64,000 nucleotides of DNA, from assembly GCA_013376735.1 (NCBI GenBank), contig VINJ01000001.1, forward strand, positions 1,426,001 through 1,490,000. Reading direction: 5' to 3'. This stretch comes from a bacterium Scap17. GTDB taxonomy: Bacteria; Pseudomonadota; Gammaproteobacteria; Pseudomonadales; Halomonadaceae. Positions 18,363 through 30,435 of this stretch are shown piece by piece (within the stretch, counting starts at the first letter, position 1; each line of letters begins with the position of its first letter). A model generated the notes under the pieces. That model was not told where the DNA came from and did no database searches. It saw only the letters and a list, made by a program, of their open reading frames with translations. A program made the position numbers and the translations under genes.

Positions 18363-20105
18363 ATGAGTCAGCACATCATTCGACCCGCACGCCTGCGTTA
18401 CGCCATCGCCTTCGCCACGGCGGCGGGGCTCGCCGGCCTCTCCAGCCAGGCCACGGCCGATCAGTATCAGGATGCGGCAAGGAAGTGGATCGATCAGGAG
18501 TTCTCACCCTCCACGCTGAGCAAGGACGAGCAGATGTCCGAACTCGAGTGGTTCATCAAGGCCGCTGAACCGCTGCGCGGCATGGAAATCAAGGTGGCCT
18601 CGGAAACCCTGACCACCCATGAATATGAGTCAAAGGTGCTGGCCAAGGCCTTCAGCGAGATCACCGGCATCAAGCTGACCCACGACTTGATTCAGGAAGG
18701 CGACGTCATCGAGAAACTGCAGACCCAGATGCAATCCGGGCGTAATATCTACGATGGCTACGTCAATGATTCCGACTTGATCGGCACGCACTTCCGCTAT
18801 GGCAAGGTCGTGCCGATCAGCGACATGATGGAAGGCGACGGCAAGGCCTTCACCTCGCCGACGCTGGATCTGGACGACTTCATCGGGCTGGATTTCACCA
18901 CCGGCCCGGATGACAAGCTCTATCAGCTGCCGGACCAGCAGTTCGCCAACCTTTACTGGTTCCGTGCCGACTGGTTCGAGCGCGAAGACCTGAAGAAGCA
19001 GTTCAAGGACAAGTACGGCTACGAGCTGGGGGTGCCGGTCAACTGGTCGGCCTATGAGGACATCGCCGATTTCTTCACCAATGACGTCAAGGAAATCGAC
19101 GGTGAGCGCGTCTACGGCCACATGGATTACGGCAAGAAGGACCCGTCACTCGGCTGGCGCTTCACCGATGCCTGGTTCTCCATGGCGGGTGCCGGCGACA
19201 AGGGCCTGCCCAATGGCCTGCCGGTGGACGAGTGGGGCATTCGTGTCGAGGAATGTCAGCCGGTGGGCTCCTCGGTGACACGTGGCGGCGCGGCCAACGG
19301 CCCGGCGGCCGTCTATGCCACCACCAAGTATGTCGACTGGCTGGGCAAGTACGCACCGCCGGAAGCCCAGGGCATGACCTTCTCCGAGTCCGGTCCGGTG
19401 CCGTCCCAGGGCAACATCGCCCAGCAGATCTTCTGGTACACCGCCTTTACCGCCGACATGACGCGGGATGGCCTGCCGGTGGTCAACGACGATGGCACCC
19501 CGAAGTGGCGCATGGCGCCGTCGCCGCATGGCCCGTACTGGGAAGAGGGCATGAAGCTTGGCTATCAGGACGTGGGCGCCTGGACCTTCTTCGATTCCAC
19601 GCCGGAGAAGAATCGTCACGCGGCCTGGCTGTACGCGCAGTTCGTCACTGCCAAGACCGTCTCGCTCAAGAAGACCCTGGAAGGGCTGACGCCGATCCGC
19701 GAGTCGGATATCCAGTCCCAGGCGATGACCGATGCCGCGCCGAAGCTGGGCGGTCTGGTCGAGTTCTATCGCAGCCCGGCGCGAGTGCAGTGGTCGCCGA
19801 CCGGGACCAACGTGCCGGACTATCCCAAGCTTGCTCAGCTGTGGTGGCAGTACATCTCCCAGGCCGCCAGTGGCGAAGCCACGCCACAGGAAGCCCTCGA
19901 TGGCCTGGCCAAGGCACAGGACCGCATTCTCGAGCGTCTCGAGCGCGCCAAGGTGATGGACAACTGTGGTCCGAAGCTCAACGAGGAGCGTGATGCGGAG
20001 TACTGGTTCGCCCAGCCGGGTGCGCCGAAGGCCAAGCTGGACAACGAGAAGCCCAAGGGCGAGACCATCGCCTACGACGAGCTGCTCAAGAGCTGGAAGG
20101 AGTAA
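18363..20105 (+). CDS. glpV: Glycerol-type ABC binding protein (GlpV-like)
   Basis: A 580-residue periplasmic solute-binding protein. An N-terminal signal peptide (MSQHIIRPARLRYAIAFA..., cleavage near TADQ) is followed by a large extracellular solute-binding domain. The size, well above most such proteins, is typical of the GlpV/glycerol group. The ATG follows AAGGGA. It is the last gene of the operon and ends at a strong terminator. It is separated from the rest of the importer genes by the beta-helix gene and a 206-bp gap, which may hold an extra promoter. Confidence 0.87.
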   Translation: MSQHIIRPARLRYAIAFATAAGLAGLSSQATADQYQDAARKWIDQEFSPSTLSKDEQMSELEWFIKAAEPLRGMEIKVASETLTTHEYESKVLAKAFSEITGIKLTHDLIQEGDVIEKLQTQMQSGRNIYDGYVNDSDLIGTHFRYGKVVPISDMMEGDGKAFTSPTLDLDDFIGLDFTTGPDDKLYQLPDQQFANLYWFRADWFEREDLKKQFKDKYGYELGVPVNWSAYEDIADFFTNDVKEIDGERVYGHMDYGKKDPSLGWRFTDAWFSMAGAGDKGLPNGLPVDEWGIRVEECQPVGSSVTRGGAANGPAAVYATTKYVDWLGKYAPPEAQGMTFSESGPVPSQGNIAQQIFWYTAFTADMTRDGLPVVNDDGTPKWRMAPSPHGPYWEEGMKLGYQDVGAWTFFDSTPEKNRHAAWLYAQFVTAKTVSLKKTLEGLTPIRESDIQSQAMTDAAPKLGGLVEFYRSPARVQWSPTGTNVPDYPKLAQLWWQYISQAASGEATPQEALDGLAKAQDRILERLERAKVMDNCGPKLNEERDAEYWFAQPGAPKAKLDNEKPKGETIAYDELLKSWKE

Positions 20106-20163
20106 ACGCGACTGGCGCGACACTGCGCCTTCGAGCAGTCTCGTGAAAGACAGCAGCAACGAC

Positions 20164-20195
20164 AACGCCCCTGCCGGTTTCCCGGCAGGGGCGTT
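20164..20195 (+). terminator. Terminator of the glycerol-type operon
   Basis: Perfect 14-bp stem AACGCCCCTGCCGG with its complement around a 4-nt loop, followed by CTTGT. It lies about 60 bp after the binding-protein stop. Confidence 0.85.
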
Positions 20196-20300
20196 CTTGT
20201 GCCAGAGCGATCAGCGACAGCGTTTCATCACTGCCTCATGGCTGGCTTGCCGTTACGGCCTTCCATTACCGCTCTCAGTCACGGCCCTCAATCGCCGCTC

Positions 20301-23195
<2,895 letters not shown>

Positions 23196-23505
23196 GCAAG
23201 AAATCCTGTGCTGCAACGGGGACTGCAGAGGGCAGTCCGCGGGAGGAACATCACCGTGCCAGCGAGGAGGCTGCGGGCAGGGCGTCGGGAATCATGGGGG
23301 CATCGACATCACTGCCGAGCATGCTGCAGTTGCTTCACTCCCCGCGCGACCTGCAAGGGCGGTCGTGTCAGGGGTGTCGTGCCATCGAAACGGGGTGGCG
23401 CAATCACGAAGGTGGCTGTGCGCGAGTGTGACTTATGCGAGCACGGATACGCGCTGAAACCTCCTGCCCTGAGTGACTGCGGCCTGGACAGGAGGTTGAC
23501 GGCGA
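23196..23505 (-). other. gcvH-gcvP intergenic region
   Basis: 310 bp without a supported gene. An inverted repeat CCTCCTG/CAGGAGG (23461-23496) just past the gcvH stop could act as a weak terminator, suggesting that gcvP may have its own promoter. I looked for a glycine riboswitch and saw none. Confidence 0.35.
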
Positions 23506-23898
23506 TCAGGCTTCGCTTTCGACCAGCTGAGAATAGGCATCAGCGTCGAGCAGCTTTTCGAGTTCGGCGCTGTCAGCGACCTTCATCTTCAGAATCCAGG
23601 CATCGTCATAGGGGCTCTCGTTGACGGATTCCGGCGCGTCTTCGAGGCTCTCGTTGACGGCGATGACTTCACCGGCCAGCGGTGCGTACAGATCGGAGGC
23701 CGCCTTGACGGACTCGATGACCCCGAACTCTTCTTCCAGTGCCAGCTCACGGCCGACTTCCGGCAGTTCGACGAAGACGACATCGCCAAGCGCCTCCTGG
23801 GCGTGGTCGGTGATCCCGATGGTCACGGTGCCATCGCCGTTGTCCTGAACCCACTCGTGACTCTCGGTGTACTTCAGCGTGGCGGGAATATTGCTCAT
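23506..23898 (-). CDS. gcvH: Glycine cleavage H-protein
   Basis: A 130-residue lipoyl carrier protein. The lipoylated lysine is in [11 protein letters not shown] (Lys65), and the beginning KYTESHEWV is the usual H-protein start. It carries the aminomethyl intermediate from GcvP to GcvT and the dithiol to lipoamide dehydrogenase. It lies upstream of gcvP on the same strand and is divergent from an AGCS amino-acid symporter gene across a long intergenic region. Confidence 0.97.
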   Translation of the reverse strand: MSNIPATLKYTESHEWVQDNGDGTVTIGITDHAQEALGDVVFVELPEVGRELALEEEFGVIESVKAASDLYAPLAGEVIAVNESLEDAPESVNESPYDDAWILKMKVADSAELEKLLDADAYSQLVESEA

Positions 23899-24766
23899 GA
23901 GTGTTTTCCTATGTGAAAAGATTTTCTGATTCAGGGAATCGGTACGTCATTATGCCCCAAGGTCCCAGCGTGTGGCAGTGGCAGACTGCCGCGTGATGCT
24001 ACGACTTTGGGCGTGTGCTGCTGACGGCCGTCCCTCTATCGTGGTCTGTCACTCCTCGGGCGTCCAGTGTCTTGCGTGGTTCACTCATGAAGCCCGCCAT
24101 CATGGGCCTGCCTGGCCCATTGCTATGCATCGTTGGCCGGGCCGCCCGGCGCCTTGTTAGTGCGCCGTGACACCTCGTGAGAGGTTGAGTACCTCGCAGC
24201 AGTGCGGGAGATGGGTCGCGCCAGTGGGCGAGGATGTCCGGGTCACTGTTGCGAGGCGCTCAAACTCGCGTTATGGTGCCGGCAGTTTCTTATCGGAAAC
24301 TTGTTTCCATGTTGTGTCGTGAAGACTCGGCTGTCAATGCCTGATGCGTTCAAGCAAAGCGAACCTGATGAGAGCGCTGGAGACGCTGAACGAGGTTCAC
24401 CTGAGCGTGACCGCGCCGGGCATGCGGCTCTGCATCTAGCTCGTCATTCGGTTCGGTTTGTTGTGAGACCTTTTTCGACAGTCTCGAGATCACCGGGCGA
24501 AGGATCTGCTGCCAGAAGACACGATGAGGCGATGAAACATGCGAGTTGGCGCAGTCTCATCGTACTTTTTACGCAATGATTGCCTCACCTGCCAGCGTAA
24601 AGCCCTGTTAGGCTAGTGAAGTGAGATAGCTTCCGCTAATGTGGGCTGTCCCAACGGTGAAAATGCCGTGGGAGGCTCGTCGCGGGTCGATCACCCACCT
24701 GGGGATGGCACCGCCACGAGTCACTGCGCATCGTGTGATAACAACAATTCAGCGGAGGAAATCTGC
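23899..24766. other. Long divergent region between gcvH and the AGCS symporter gene
   Basis: 868 bp with no convincing gene; the one plus-strand frame (24202-24579) has atypical composition. It contains a palindromic motif at 24285-24308 and a hairpin-forming stretch near 24649-24672 (CCCAACGG...CCGTGGG). A glycine riboswitch would be expected here by analogy with other gammaproteobacteria, but its conserved core was not seen. Confidence 0.4.
24285..24308. promoter_or_regulatory. Candidate operator upstream of gcvH/AGCS genes
   Basis: GTTTC-N5-GGAAAC-TT-GTTTCC: three alternating half-sites, the last two forming a perfect palindrome with a 2-bp centre. Located in the divergent region. The bound regulator is unknown. 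Confidence 0.35.
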
Positions 24767-26107
24767 GTGGAAATGATCAGTTCCGTCTTTAGTGCCATCA
24801 ATGGCGTCGTCTGGGGTCCATTGATGCTGATCCTGCTGCTCGGGGTCGGCTTCTATCTTCAGGCAGGCCTAAAGGGCATGCCGATCCGCAAGTTGGGTAC
24901 CGGCTTCAAGCTGTTGTGGAATGGTCGTGCGCCGGGCAAGGATGGCGACGGCGAGATTTCTCCTTTCAATGCCCTGATGACGTCGCTGTCGGCGACCATC
25001 GGTACCGGCAACATCGCGGGCGTGGCAACCGCCATCGCGCTGGGTGGCCCGGGGGCGATCTTCTGGATGTGGATCACCGCGCTGGTCGGCATGGCGACCA
25101 AGTACGCCGAGGCCGTGTGTGCAGTGCGTTATCGTGAAGTCGATGACACCGGCAACCATGTCGGTGGCCCGATGTACTACATCCGCAACGGTCTGGGTGC
25201 CAAGTGGGGCTGGCTGGGCGGTGCCTTCGCCTTCTTCGGTTGCTTCGCGGCCTTCGGTATCGGCAACACCGTGCAGTCCAACTCGGTCGCGGATGCGCTG
25301 GAAACATCCTTCGCCATTCCGCACTGGGTCTCCGGTGTGGTGATGATGGTGCTGGCTGGCGCCGTGATTCTCGGTGGCATCAAGCGCATCTCCAGCGTGG
25401 CCGGCAAGCTGGTGCCGTTCATGGCCATCGCCTACTTCCTGGCCGGCATCATCATCCTGGTGATCAACGCCGACCAGATCGGTCATGCCTTCGGCCTCAT
25501 CTTCACCTATGCCTTCAATCCGGTCGCGGCTACCGGCGGCTTTGCCGGGGCAGCAGTGATGGCCGCCATCCGCTTCGGTGTGGCGCGCGGTATCTTCTCC
25601 AATGAAGCGGGTCTGGGCAGTGCGCCCATCGCCCACGCGGCGGCGCAGACCAAGAACCCGGTACGCCAGGGTCTGGTCGCGATGCTGGGGACCTTCATCG
25701 ACACCATCATCATCTGCACCATCACGGCGCTGGCGATCATCACCTCTGGCCTGTGGTCTTCCGGGGAGACCGGCGCGGCCCTGACCTCGATGTCCTTCGA
25801 TCAGGCGCTGCCGGGTGTGGGCAACCACCTGGTGGCCATCGCGCTGGCGGTCTTCGCCTTCACCACCATCCTTGGCTGGTCCTTCTATGGTGAGAAGTGC
25901 TTCCAGTACCTGTTCGGTACGCGTGCCATCATGCTGTATCGCATCGTGTTCGTGATCGCGATTCCGTTGGGTGCGATGGCCAAGCTCGACCTGATCTGGC
26001 TGATGGCGGACACCTTCAATGCGTTGATGGCGATCCCGAACCTGATCGGTCTGGCGCTGCTGTCGCCGGTGGTCTTCAAGCTGACGCGTGATTATTTTGA
26101 TGGCTAG
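24767..26107 (+). CDS. Alanine/glycine:cation symporter (AGCS family)
   Basis: A 446-residue sodium-coupled amino-acid symporter with about ten hydrophobic segments. Typical family phrases are TIGTGNIAGVATAI and GIFSNEAGLGSAPIAHAAA. It imports alanine and/or glycine across the inner membrane with Na+ (by family). The GTG start follows GGAGG by 8 nt, whereas the next ATG is too far away. Its placement between gcvH and gcvT makes glycine a likely substrate, supplying the glycine cleavage enzymes. It is followed 237 bp later by gcvT on the same strand. Confidence 0.93.
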   Translation: MEMISSVFSAINGVVWGPLMLILLLGVGFYLQAGLKGMPIRKLGTGFKLLWNGRAPGKDGDGEISPFNALMTSLSATIGTGNIAGVATAIALGGPGAIFWMWITALVGMATKYAEAVCAVRYREVDDTGNHVGGPMYYIRNGLGAKWGWLGGAFAFFGCFAAFGIGNTVQSNSVADALETSFAIPHWVSGVVMMVLAGAVILGGIKRISSVAGKLVPFMAIAYFLAGIIILVINADQIGHAFGLIFTYAFNPVAATGGFAGAAVMAAIRFGVARGIFSNEAGLGSAPIAHAAAQTKNPVRQGLVAMLGTFIDTIIICTITALAIITSGLWSSGETGAALTSMSFDQALPGVGNHLVAIALAVFAFTTILGWSFYGEKCFQYLFGTRAIMLYRIVFVIAIPLGAMAKLDLIWLMADTFNALMAIPNLIGLALLSPVVFKLTRDYFDG

Positions 26108-26344
26108 GAAGTGCTGGCTGGCGAAGATCGCTGAACGACGCTGATGACTCGCCTGGCCCTACCGTGCCACTGACTGCCTTGTGCATCGCCCGGGCCACCT
26201 GATCTGGGCGGTGCAGGCGCAGGGCGCCCTGTTCAAGTCGACGGTGCTCTTGTGAGCAGTGTCCATGACAACAAGCCTCCAGAGAGCGTGTGCCGTTCGT
26301 GTGCCATCTCTGAGAGTCATCGCAAGCCAACCAGGAGAATGACG

Positions 26345-27478
26345 ATGTCCGATTCCGCCGCAGTGACGGGTCTCAAGCAGACCGCCCTTCATGACCTGCA
26401 TGTCGAGCAGGGGGCCAGGATGGTCGAGTTCGCCGGCTATTCCATGCCCGTGCAGTACCCGCTTGGCGTCAAGAAGGAGCATGAACACACGCGCGCCAAG
26501 GCAGGGCTGTTCGATGTCTCGCACATGGGGCAGTTGATCCTGCGGGGCGAGAATGTGCAGGCGGCGCTGGAGGCATTGGTGCCGACGGATATCATCGACC
26601 TGCCGGTGGGCATGCAGCGCTATGGCCTGCTGACCTCCGACACCGGCGGTATCCTGGACGACCTGATGATCGTCAATGGCGGTGAACACCTCTACGTGGT
26701 GGTGAACGCTGCCTGCAAGGATCAGGACATCGCACATCTGCGGGTAGGACTGCCGATGGATATCGAGCTTGAGGTGCTGGAAGATCGGGCGCTGCTCGCA
26801 CTGCAGGGGCCGATGGCTCATGCGGTGATGCAGCGTCTGTCGCCCGAGGCCTGCGAGCTGACCTTCATGCATCATGCCCATGTCACCATCGAGGGTATCG
26901 AGTGTTGGGTCAGTCGCAGTGGCTACACCGGCGAGGATGGCTTCGAGATCTCCGTGCCCGATGCCGACGCAGTGCGCTTCGCGCGGCTGTTGCTGGCGAT
27001 GGAAGAGGTGGAGTTCATCGGGCTTGGCGCGCGGGATTCACTGCGTCTCGAGGCGGGGCTGTGCCTGTACGGTCACGATCTCGATACCACCACCTCACCG
27101 GTGGAAGGCAGCCTGATCTGGGCGTTGGGCAAGGTGCGTCGTCAGGGTGGCGAGCGTGAAGGCGGCTTCCCGGGGGCCGATGTCATCCTGACCCAGATCG
27201 CCAACAAGGATCACACCCGCAAGCGGGTAGGGCTGGTCGCGCACGGGCGTGCGCCTATCCGCGAAGGGGCTGAGCTCTATGATGCCCAGGACAATCGTAT
27301 CGGTGTGGTGACCTCCGGCAGCTTCGGGCCGACCTATGGCAAGCCGGTGGCGATGGGCTATGTGAGCATCGCTCACAGCGCACTCGAGACCGAAGTGTTT
27401 GCCGATGTGCGTGGCAAGCGCCTGCCGATGACGGTGACGAAGATGCCGTTCGTCGAGCAGCGCTACTATCGGGGTTGA
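26345..27478 (+). CDS. gcvT: Glycine cleavage T-protein (aminomethyltransferase)
   Basis: A 377-residue tetrahydrofolate-dependent aminomethyltransferase. It shows the motifs MVEFAGYSMPVQY, GLFDVSHMGQ and SRSGYTGEDGFEI, and a C-terminal barrel domain. It releases ammonia from the GcvH-bound aminomethyl group and forms methylene-THF. Of two close ATGs the second (26345) has AGGAG 7 nt upstream and was chosen. It is separated from gcvH and gcvP by the symporter gene and ends at a strong terminator. Confidence 0.97.
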   Translation: MSDSAAVTGLKQTALHDLHVEQGARMVEFAGYSMPVQYPLGVKKEHEHTRAKAGLFDVSHMGQLILRGENVQAALEALVPTDIIDLPVGMQRYGLLTSDTGGILDDLMIVNGGEHLYVVVNAACKDQDIAHLRVGLPMDIELEVLEDRALLALQGPMAHAVMQRLSPEACELTFMHHAHVTIEGIECWVSRSGYTGEDGFEISVPDADAVRFARLLLAMEEVEFIGLGARDSLRLEAGLCLYGHDLDTTTSPVEGSLIWALGKVRRQGGEREGGFPGADVILTQIANKDHTRKRVGLVAHGRAPIREGAELYDAQDNRIGVVTSGSFGPTYGKPVAMGYVSIAHSALETEVFADVRGKRLPMTVTKMPFVEQRYYRG

Positions 27479-27558
27479 GCACGCCGTGGCCAGATGAGAC
27501 ACAGTCAGCGGAATTGCCAACGAGGCGTGACGATCACCCGCTGCTGGACGCACTTTGA

Positions 27559-27606
27559 CCAGACATGAAAAAGGGACTGCCCAGGCAGTCCCTTTTTCAT
27601 GTCTGG
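27559..27606. terminator. Terminator after gcvT, 22-bp perfect stem
   Basis: CCAGACATGAAAAAGGGACTGC and its exact complement surround a 4-nt loop (a 22-bp stem). The A- and T-runs lie inside the stem, so it can terminate in both directions. Confidence 0.88.
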
Positions 27607-27660
27607 CAGACGGGCATGTGGGAGGGGGCGATGCCCCGCGCCGTGCGCGAACGCCAGACG

Positions 27661-27690
27661 CAGAAAAGCCCGCCGAAGCGGGCTTTTCTG
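27661..27690. terminator. Terminator of the cold-shock gene (bidirectional)
   Basis: CAGAAAAGCCCGC and its complement surround a CGAA tetraloop-like loop. The TTTT tract on either strand serves the cold-shock gene (minus) and any read-through from gcvT. Confidence 0.85.
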
Positions 27691-27727
27691 TCGGAGGAGG
27701 GGTTAGCCTCTTCCAGCCAGATCATGA

Positions 27728-27934
27728 TCAGTCAACGATCTTGATGTTGGCGGCCTGGAGGCCTTTCTTGCCCTGGGTGACGTCGAAGGAAACCTTCTGA
27801 CCGTCTTGCAGAGACTTGAAGCCTTCAGCCTGGATTTCGGAGAAGTGTGCGAACAGGTCGTCACCGTTGTCGTCCGGAGAAATGAAGCCGAAACCTTTGG
27901 TGTCGTTGAACCACTTGACTGTGCCAGTTGCCAT
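27728..27934 (-). CDS. Cold-shock protein, CspA family
   Basis: A 68-residue single cold-shock domain. RNP1 is KGFGFI, and RNP2 reads LFAHF (usually VFVHF). These proteins bind single-stranded nucleic acid and melt RNA structure in the cytoplasm. The length is standard. The gene is monocistronic with a terminator just downstream and an apparently long leader, as is usual for cold-inducible csp genes. Which paralogue (CspA, C, D or E type) cannot be fixed from the sequence alone. Confidence 0.96.
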   Translation of the reverse strand: MATGTVKWFNDTKGFGFISPDDNGDDLFAHFSEIQAEGFKSLQDGQKVSFDVTQGKKGLQAANIKIVD

Positions 27935-28571
27935 GATCGTAATTCCTTACTGATGATATTGCCGGGAGTTACCCGATAAACGTGGGTAAAACAAGGAGGA
28001 TATACACCAGGTACCGAAGTGCTTCGATCACGACTGACGATATTCGACTTGCTAACCAACGAGAGCAATACTGCGCTGCTCGGGCGGCAAGGTCAAATGA
28101 AATATCAAAAACTTATCCTTTTGCCTAATGATCGTGTGCAGAATTCGCCCGCAAATCCGTGCCAATAGTGCTGAGAATTTCGCCACATCAAGGGCGGGGA
28201 GCTCGCTTGTTTTTTTATCCCGTTATCTTGGTATGAGCGATGACGCCTGTAGGAAAAAGACCATGGTGCGGCTTTGCCTGTGCAGGAGCTTGAATGGCGC
28301 AAAGCCCCGTACGACGGGCGATAGACACAAAAAAGCCGGCAGCGATGGCAGCGCTGCCGGCGGATGGCGTCGAAGCCATCAAGGCTCTCGGAGAGAGGAT
28401 GTGATGCGCCCATCACATCATGAGAGATTTTCCTCAAAAGGGTCGGCAAAAATCCGTGGGATGCCGGGGCCGTGATTCGTCACCCTCGAGCGCAATTGTT
28501 TCGTGAGTCAAAAGTGGCTCGAAGGCCAAAGGCGGCGCGAGGGTGGCCAGTGGTCGGAGGCAGAAAGTGCC
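27935..28571 (-). other. Region between csp and scoB, with possible small RNA
   Basis: About 640 bp with no good reading frame. The first part is the csp leader and promoter (weak -35/-10 at 28063-28068 and 28040-28045, 17 bp apart). Further up lie a strong minus-strand terminator hairpin (28329-28361) and a palindrome (GATGTGAT-N6-ATCACATC, 28399-28420). Confidence 0.45.
28329..28361 (-). terminator. Minus-strand intrinsic terminator without an obvious gene
   Basis: Perfect 10-bp stem GCCGGCAGCG/CGCTGCCGGC followed on the minus strand by TTTTTT. It lies 210 bp beyond the scoB stop, so it may end the sco operon or a small RNA transcribed from around 28400-28500. Confidence 0.75.
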
Positions 28572-29234
28572 TCAGGCATCCAGCTGCATTTCCGGCACGT
28601 GTTCCGGGACGACCAGCTTGCCTGCGGTCAGACGCTTGATTTCCTCGACGCTCACGCCTGGCGCGCGCTCCAGCAGGTGGAAGGCACCTTCCTTGATCTC
28701 GAGGAAGGCGAGGTCTGTCAGCACGCGACGGATGCAGCCGGCGCCGGTCAGCGGCAGTTCGCACTGGCTGAGCAGCTTGGATTCGCCGTGCTTGGAGGCG
28801 TGGGTCATGGTGCAGATGATGTTCTCGGCACCGGCGACCAGGTCCATGGCGCCGCCCATGCCCTTGACCAGCTTGCCCGGAATCATCCAGCTGGCGATAT
28901 TGCCGTTCACGTCCACCTCGAAGGCGCCGAGCACCGTGAGGTCGACGTGGCCGCCACGGATCATGGCGAACGATTCGGCCGAATCGAAGATGGCAGCGCC
29001 ATCGATGGTCGTCACGGTTTCCTTGCCGGCATTGATCATGTCGGCGTCGACTTCGTCTTCATAGGGGTAGCGGCCCATGCCGAGCAGGCCATTTTCGGAC
29101 TGCAGCATCACCTCGATACCGTCGGGGATATAGTTGGCCACCAGTGTCGGGATGCCGATCCCCAGATTGACGTAGGAGCCGTCTTGGATTTCCTGAGCCA
29201 CTCGCTGGGCCATCTGTTCGCGTGTCAAAGCCAT
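28572..29234 (-). CDS. scoB: 3-oxoacid CoA-transferase subunit B
   Basis: A 220-residue beta subunit of succinyl-CoA:3-ketoacid CoA-transferase. The catalytic glutamate is in the motif SENGLLGMG, preceded by NLGIGIPTLVANY. With subunit A it activates acetoacetate to acetoacetyl-CoA using succinyl-CoA, in ketone-body or polyhydroxybutyrate breakdown. The ATG at 29234 follows AAGGAAA; an upstream frame extension was rejected. It lies 127 bp after scoA and belongs to the same minus-strand operon. Confidence 0.95.
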   Translation of the reverse strand: MALTREQMAQRVAQEIQDGSYVNLGIGIPTLVANYIPDGIEVMLQSENGLLGMGRYPYEDEVDADMINAGKETVTTIDGAAIFDSAESFAMIRGGHVDLTVLGAFEVDVNGNIASWMIPGKLVKGMGGAMDLVAGAENIICTMTHASKHGESKLLSQCELPLTGAGCIRRVLTDLAFLEIKEGAFHLLERAPGVSVEEIKRLTAGKLVVPEHVPEMQLDA

Positions 29235-29361
29235 GATTGTTTCCTTGTCTTGGGTGCCATCAGCCATGAGGCACTGTGCCTTGTCGTGAAGGCGGTCGAG
29301 AAAGTTCGCCGACGGGCCTGTCGCCCTGATGACAGCGATTCATGCCGGCGGAGCCCTGGGC

Positions 29362-30063
29362 TCAACGCGAGCGGACGGTGCGTTTCTCGATGCGCTTCTC
29401 GAAGTTGCCCTTGATGACGCGATCCACATAGATGCCGGGCGTGTGGATGTCGGCGGGGTCCAGTTCACCCGGCTCGACCAGCTCTTCGACTTCTACCACG
29501 GTGATCTTTCCGGCGGTGGCGGCCAGCGGGTTGAAGTTGCGCGCGGTGTGGCGGTAGACGACGTTGCCATAGCGGTCTGCCTTCCAGGCCTTGACGATGG
29601 CGAAGTCGCCCTTGATGGACTCTTCCAGAATGTAATGGCGGCCATCGAACTCGCGCACTTCCTTGCCTTCGCCGATCGGTGTGCCGTAACCGGTGGCGGT
29701 GAAGAAGGCGGGGATACCGGCGCCGGCAGCACGCATCTTCTCGGCCAGCGTGCCCTGGGGAGTGAGGATCACTTCCAGGTCACCGTCGAGCAGCTGCTTC
29801 TCGAACAGTGCGTTCTCGCCGACGTAGGAGGCGATCATTGTCTTGATCTGACGGTCTTCCAGCAGGACGCCGAGCCCGAAGCCATCGACGCCGCAGTTGT
29901 TGGAAACCACGGTGAGGTTCTTGGCGCCGAGGCGCTTGATCTCAGCAATAAGGTTCTCCGGGATACCACACAGGCCGAAGCCACCGGCGATTACCGTCAT
30001 GCCATCTTCGAGGCCTGCCATGGCCTCCGCGTAGCTGGTCACCACCTTGTTGAATCCTGCCAT
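29362..30063 (-). CDS. scoA: 3-oxoacid CoA-transferase subunit A
   Basis: A 233-residue alpha subunit. It begins [37 protein letters not shown], as usual for this family, and has the Gly-rich CoA-binding loop [16 protein letters not shown]. It works with ScoB in acetoacetate activation. It is the first gene of the operon, with AAGGAGA-like spacing before the ATG. A LysR-type regulator is divergently transcribed across a 372-bp AT-rich region and is the likely regulator. Confidence 0.95.
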   Translation of the reverse strand: MAGFNKVVTSYAEAMAGLEDGMTVIAGGFGLCGIPENLIAEIKRLGAKNLTVVSNNCGVDGFGLGVLLEDRQIKTMIASYVGENALFEKQLLDGDLEVILTPQGTLAEKMRAAGAGIPAFFTATGYGTPIGEGKEVREFDGRHYILEESIKGDFAIVKAWKADRYGNVVYRHTARNFNPLAATAGKITVVEVEELVEPGELDPADIHTPGIYVDRVIKGNFEKRIEKRTVRSR

Positions 30064-30435
30064 GCGAATCTCCTTGAGTATCCAAGCTGTTGTCGTCGGG
30101 ATGTCTTCATCATTGCCGACAATCCTGAGTCTGTATATATTTAATAAGTTTGTTTTTTCTATCCATTGATCAGTTTTTGATAATAATTGATTCGCGACTT
30201 ATCGAGCCTGCTCGCGAGGAAAAAGCCTGCCAGACCCCATGCTGGCGGGGCTGATGCGGTAGCGGGGCGGAACGGCCTGAACTGTGCGCTCAGCCAGGTG
30301 AGAGCTTCGTGGCTGTCATCTATGACCAATGGCCTAGATGCCCTGCGAGCGCCTGCTCTGCGAGCGACAGCCAACGAACTGCGCCACATCACTTCTTGTG
30401 ACATCTCTTGAAACAACCCCGGGACAGGACACGAC
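30064..30435. other. Divergent scoA-LysR promoter region
   Basis: 372 bp without a gene. The scoA-proximal part (30125-30195) is strikingly AT-rich for this genome and includes TATATA and repeated TTGAT-type words, fitting promoter and LysR operator elements. Confidence 0.45.

Noticed and set aside
24202-24579. 125-residue frame in the gcvH-symporter region
   Set aside because: No ribosome site, cysteine- and tryptophan-rich odd composition, no recognised family.
23899-26344. Glycine riboswitch before gcvH, the symporter or gcvT
   Set aside because: The conserved core (GGAGAG..., ACCGAAGG) was looked for on both strands and not found by eye; a covariance-model search would be decisive.
28105-28449. 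114-residue minus-strand frame near csp
   Set aside because: It runs across a strong minus-strand terminator and has atypical composition (many Ser, Arg, Cys).
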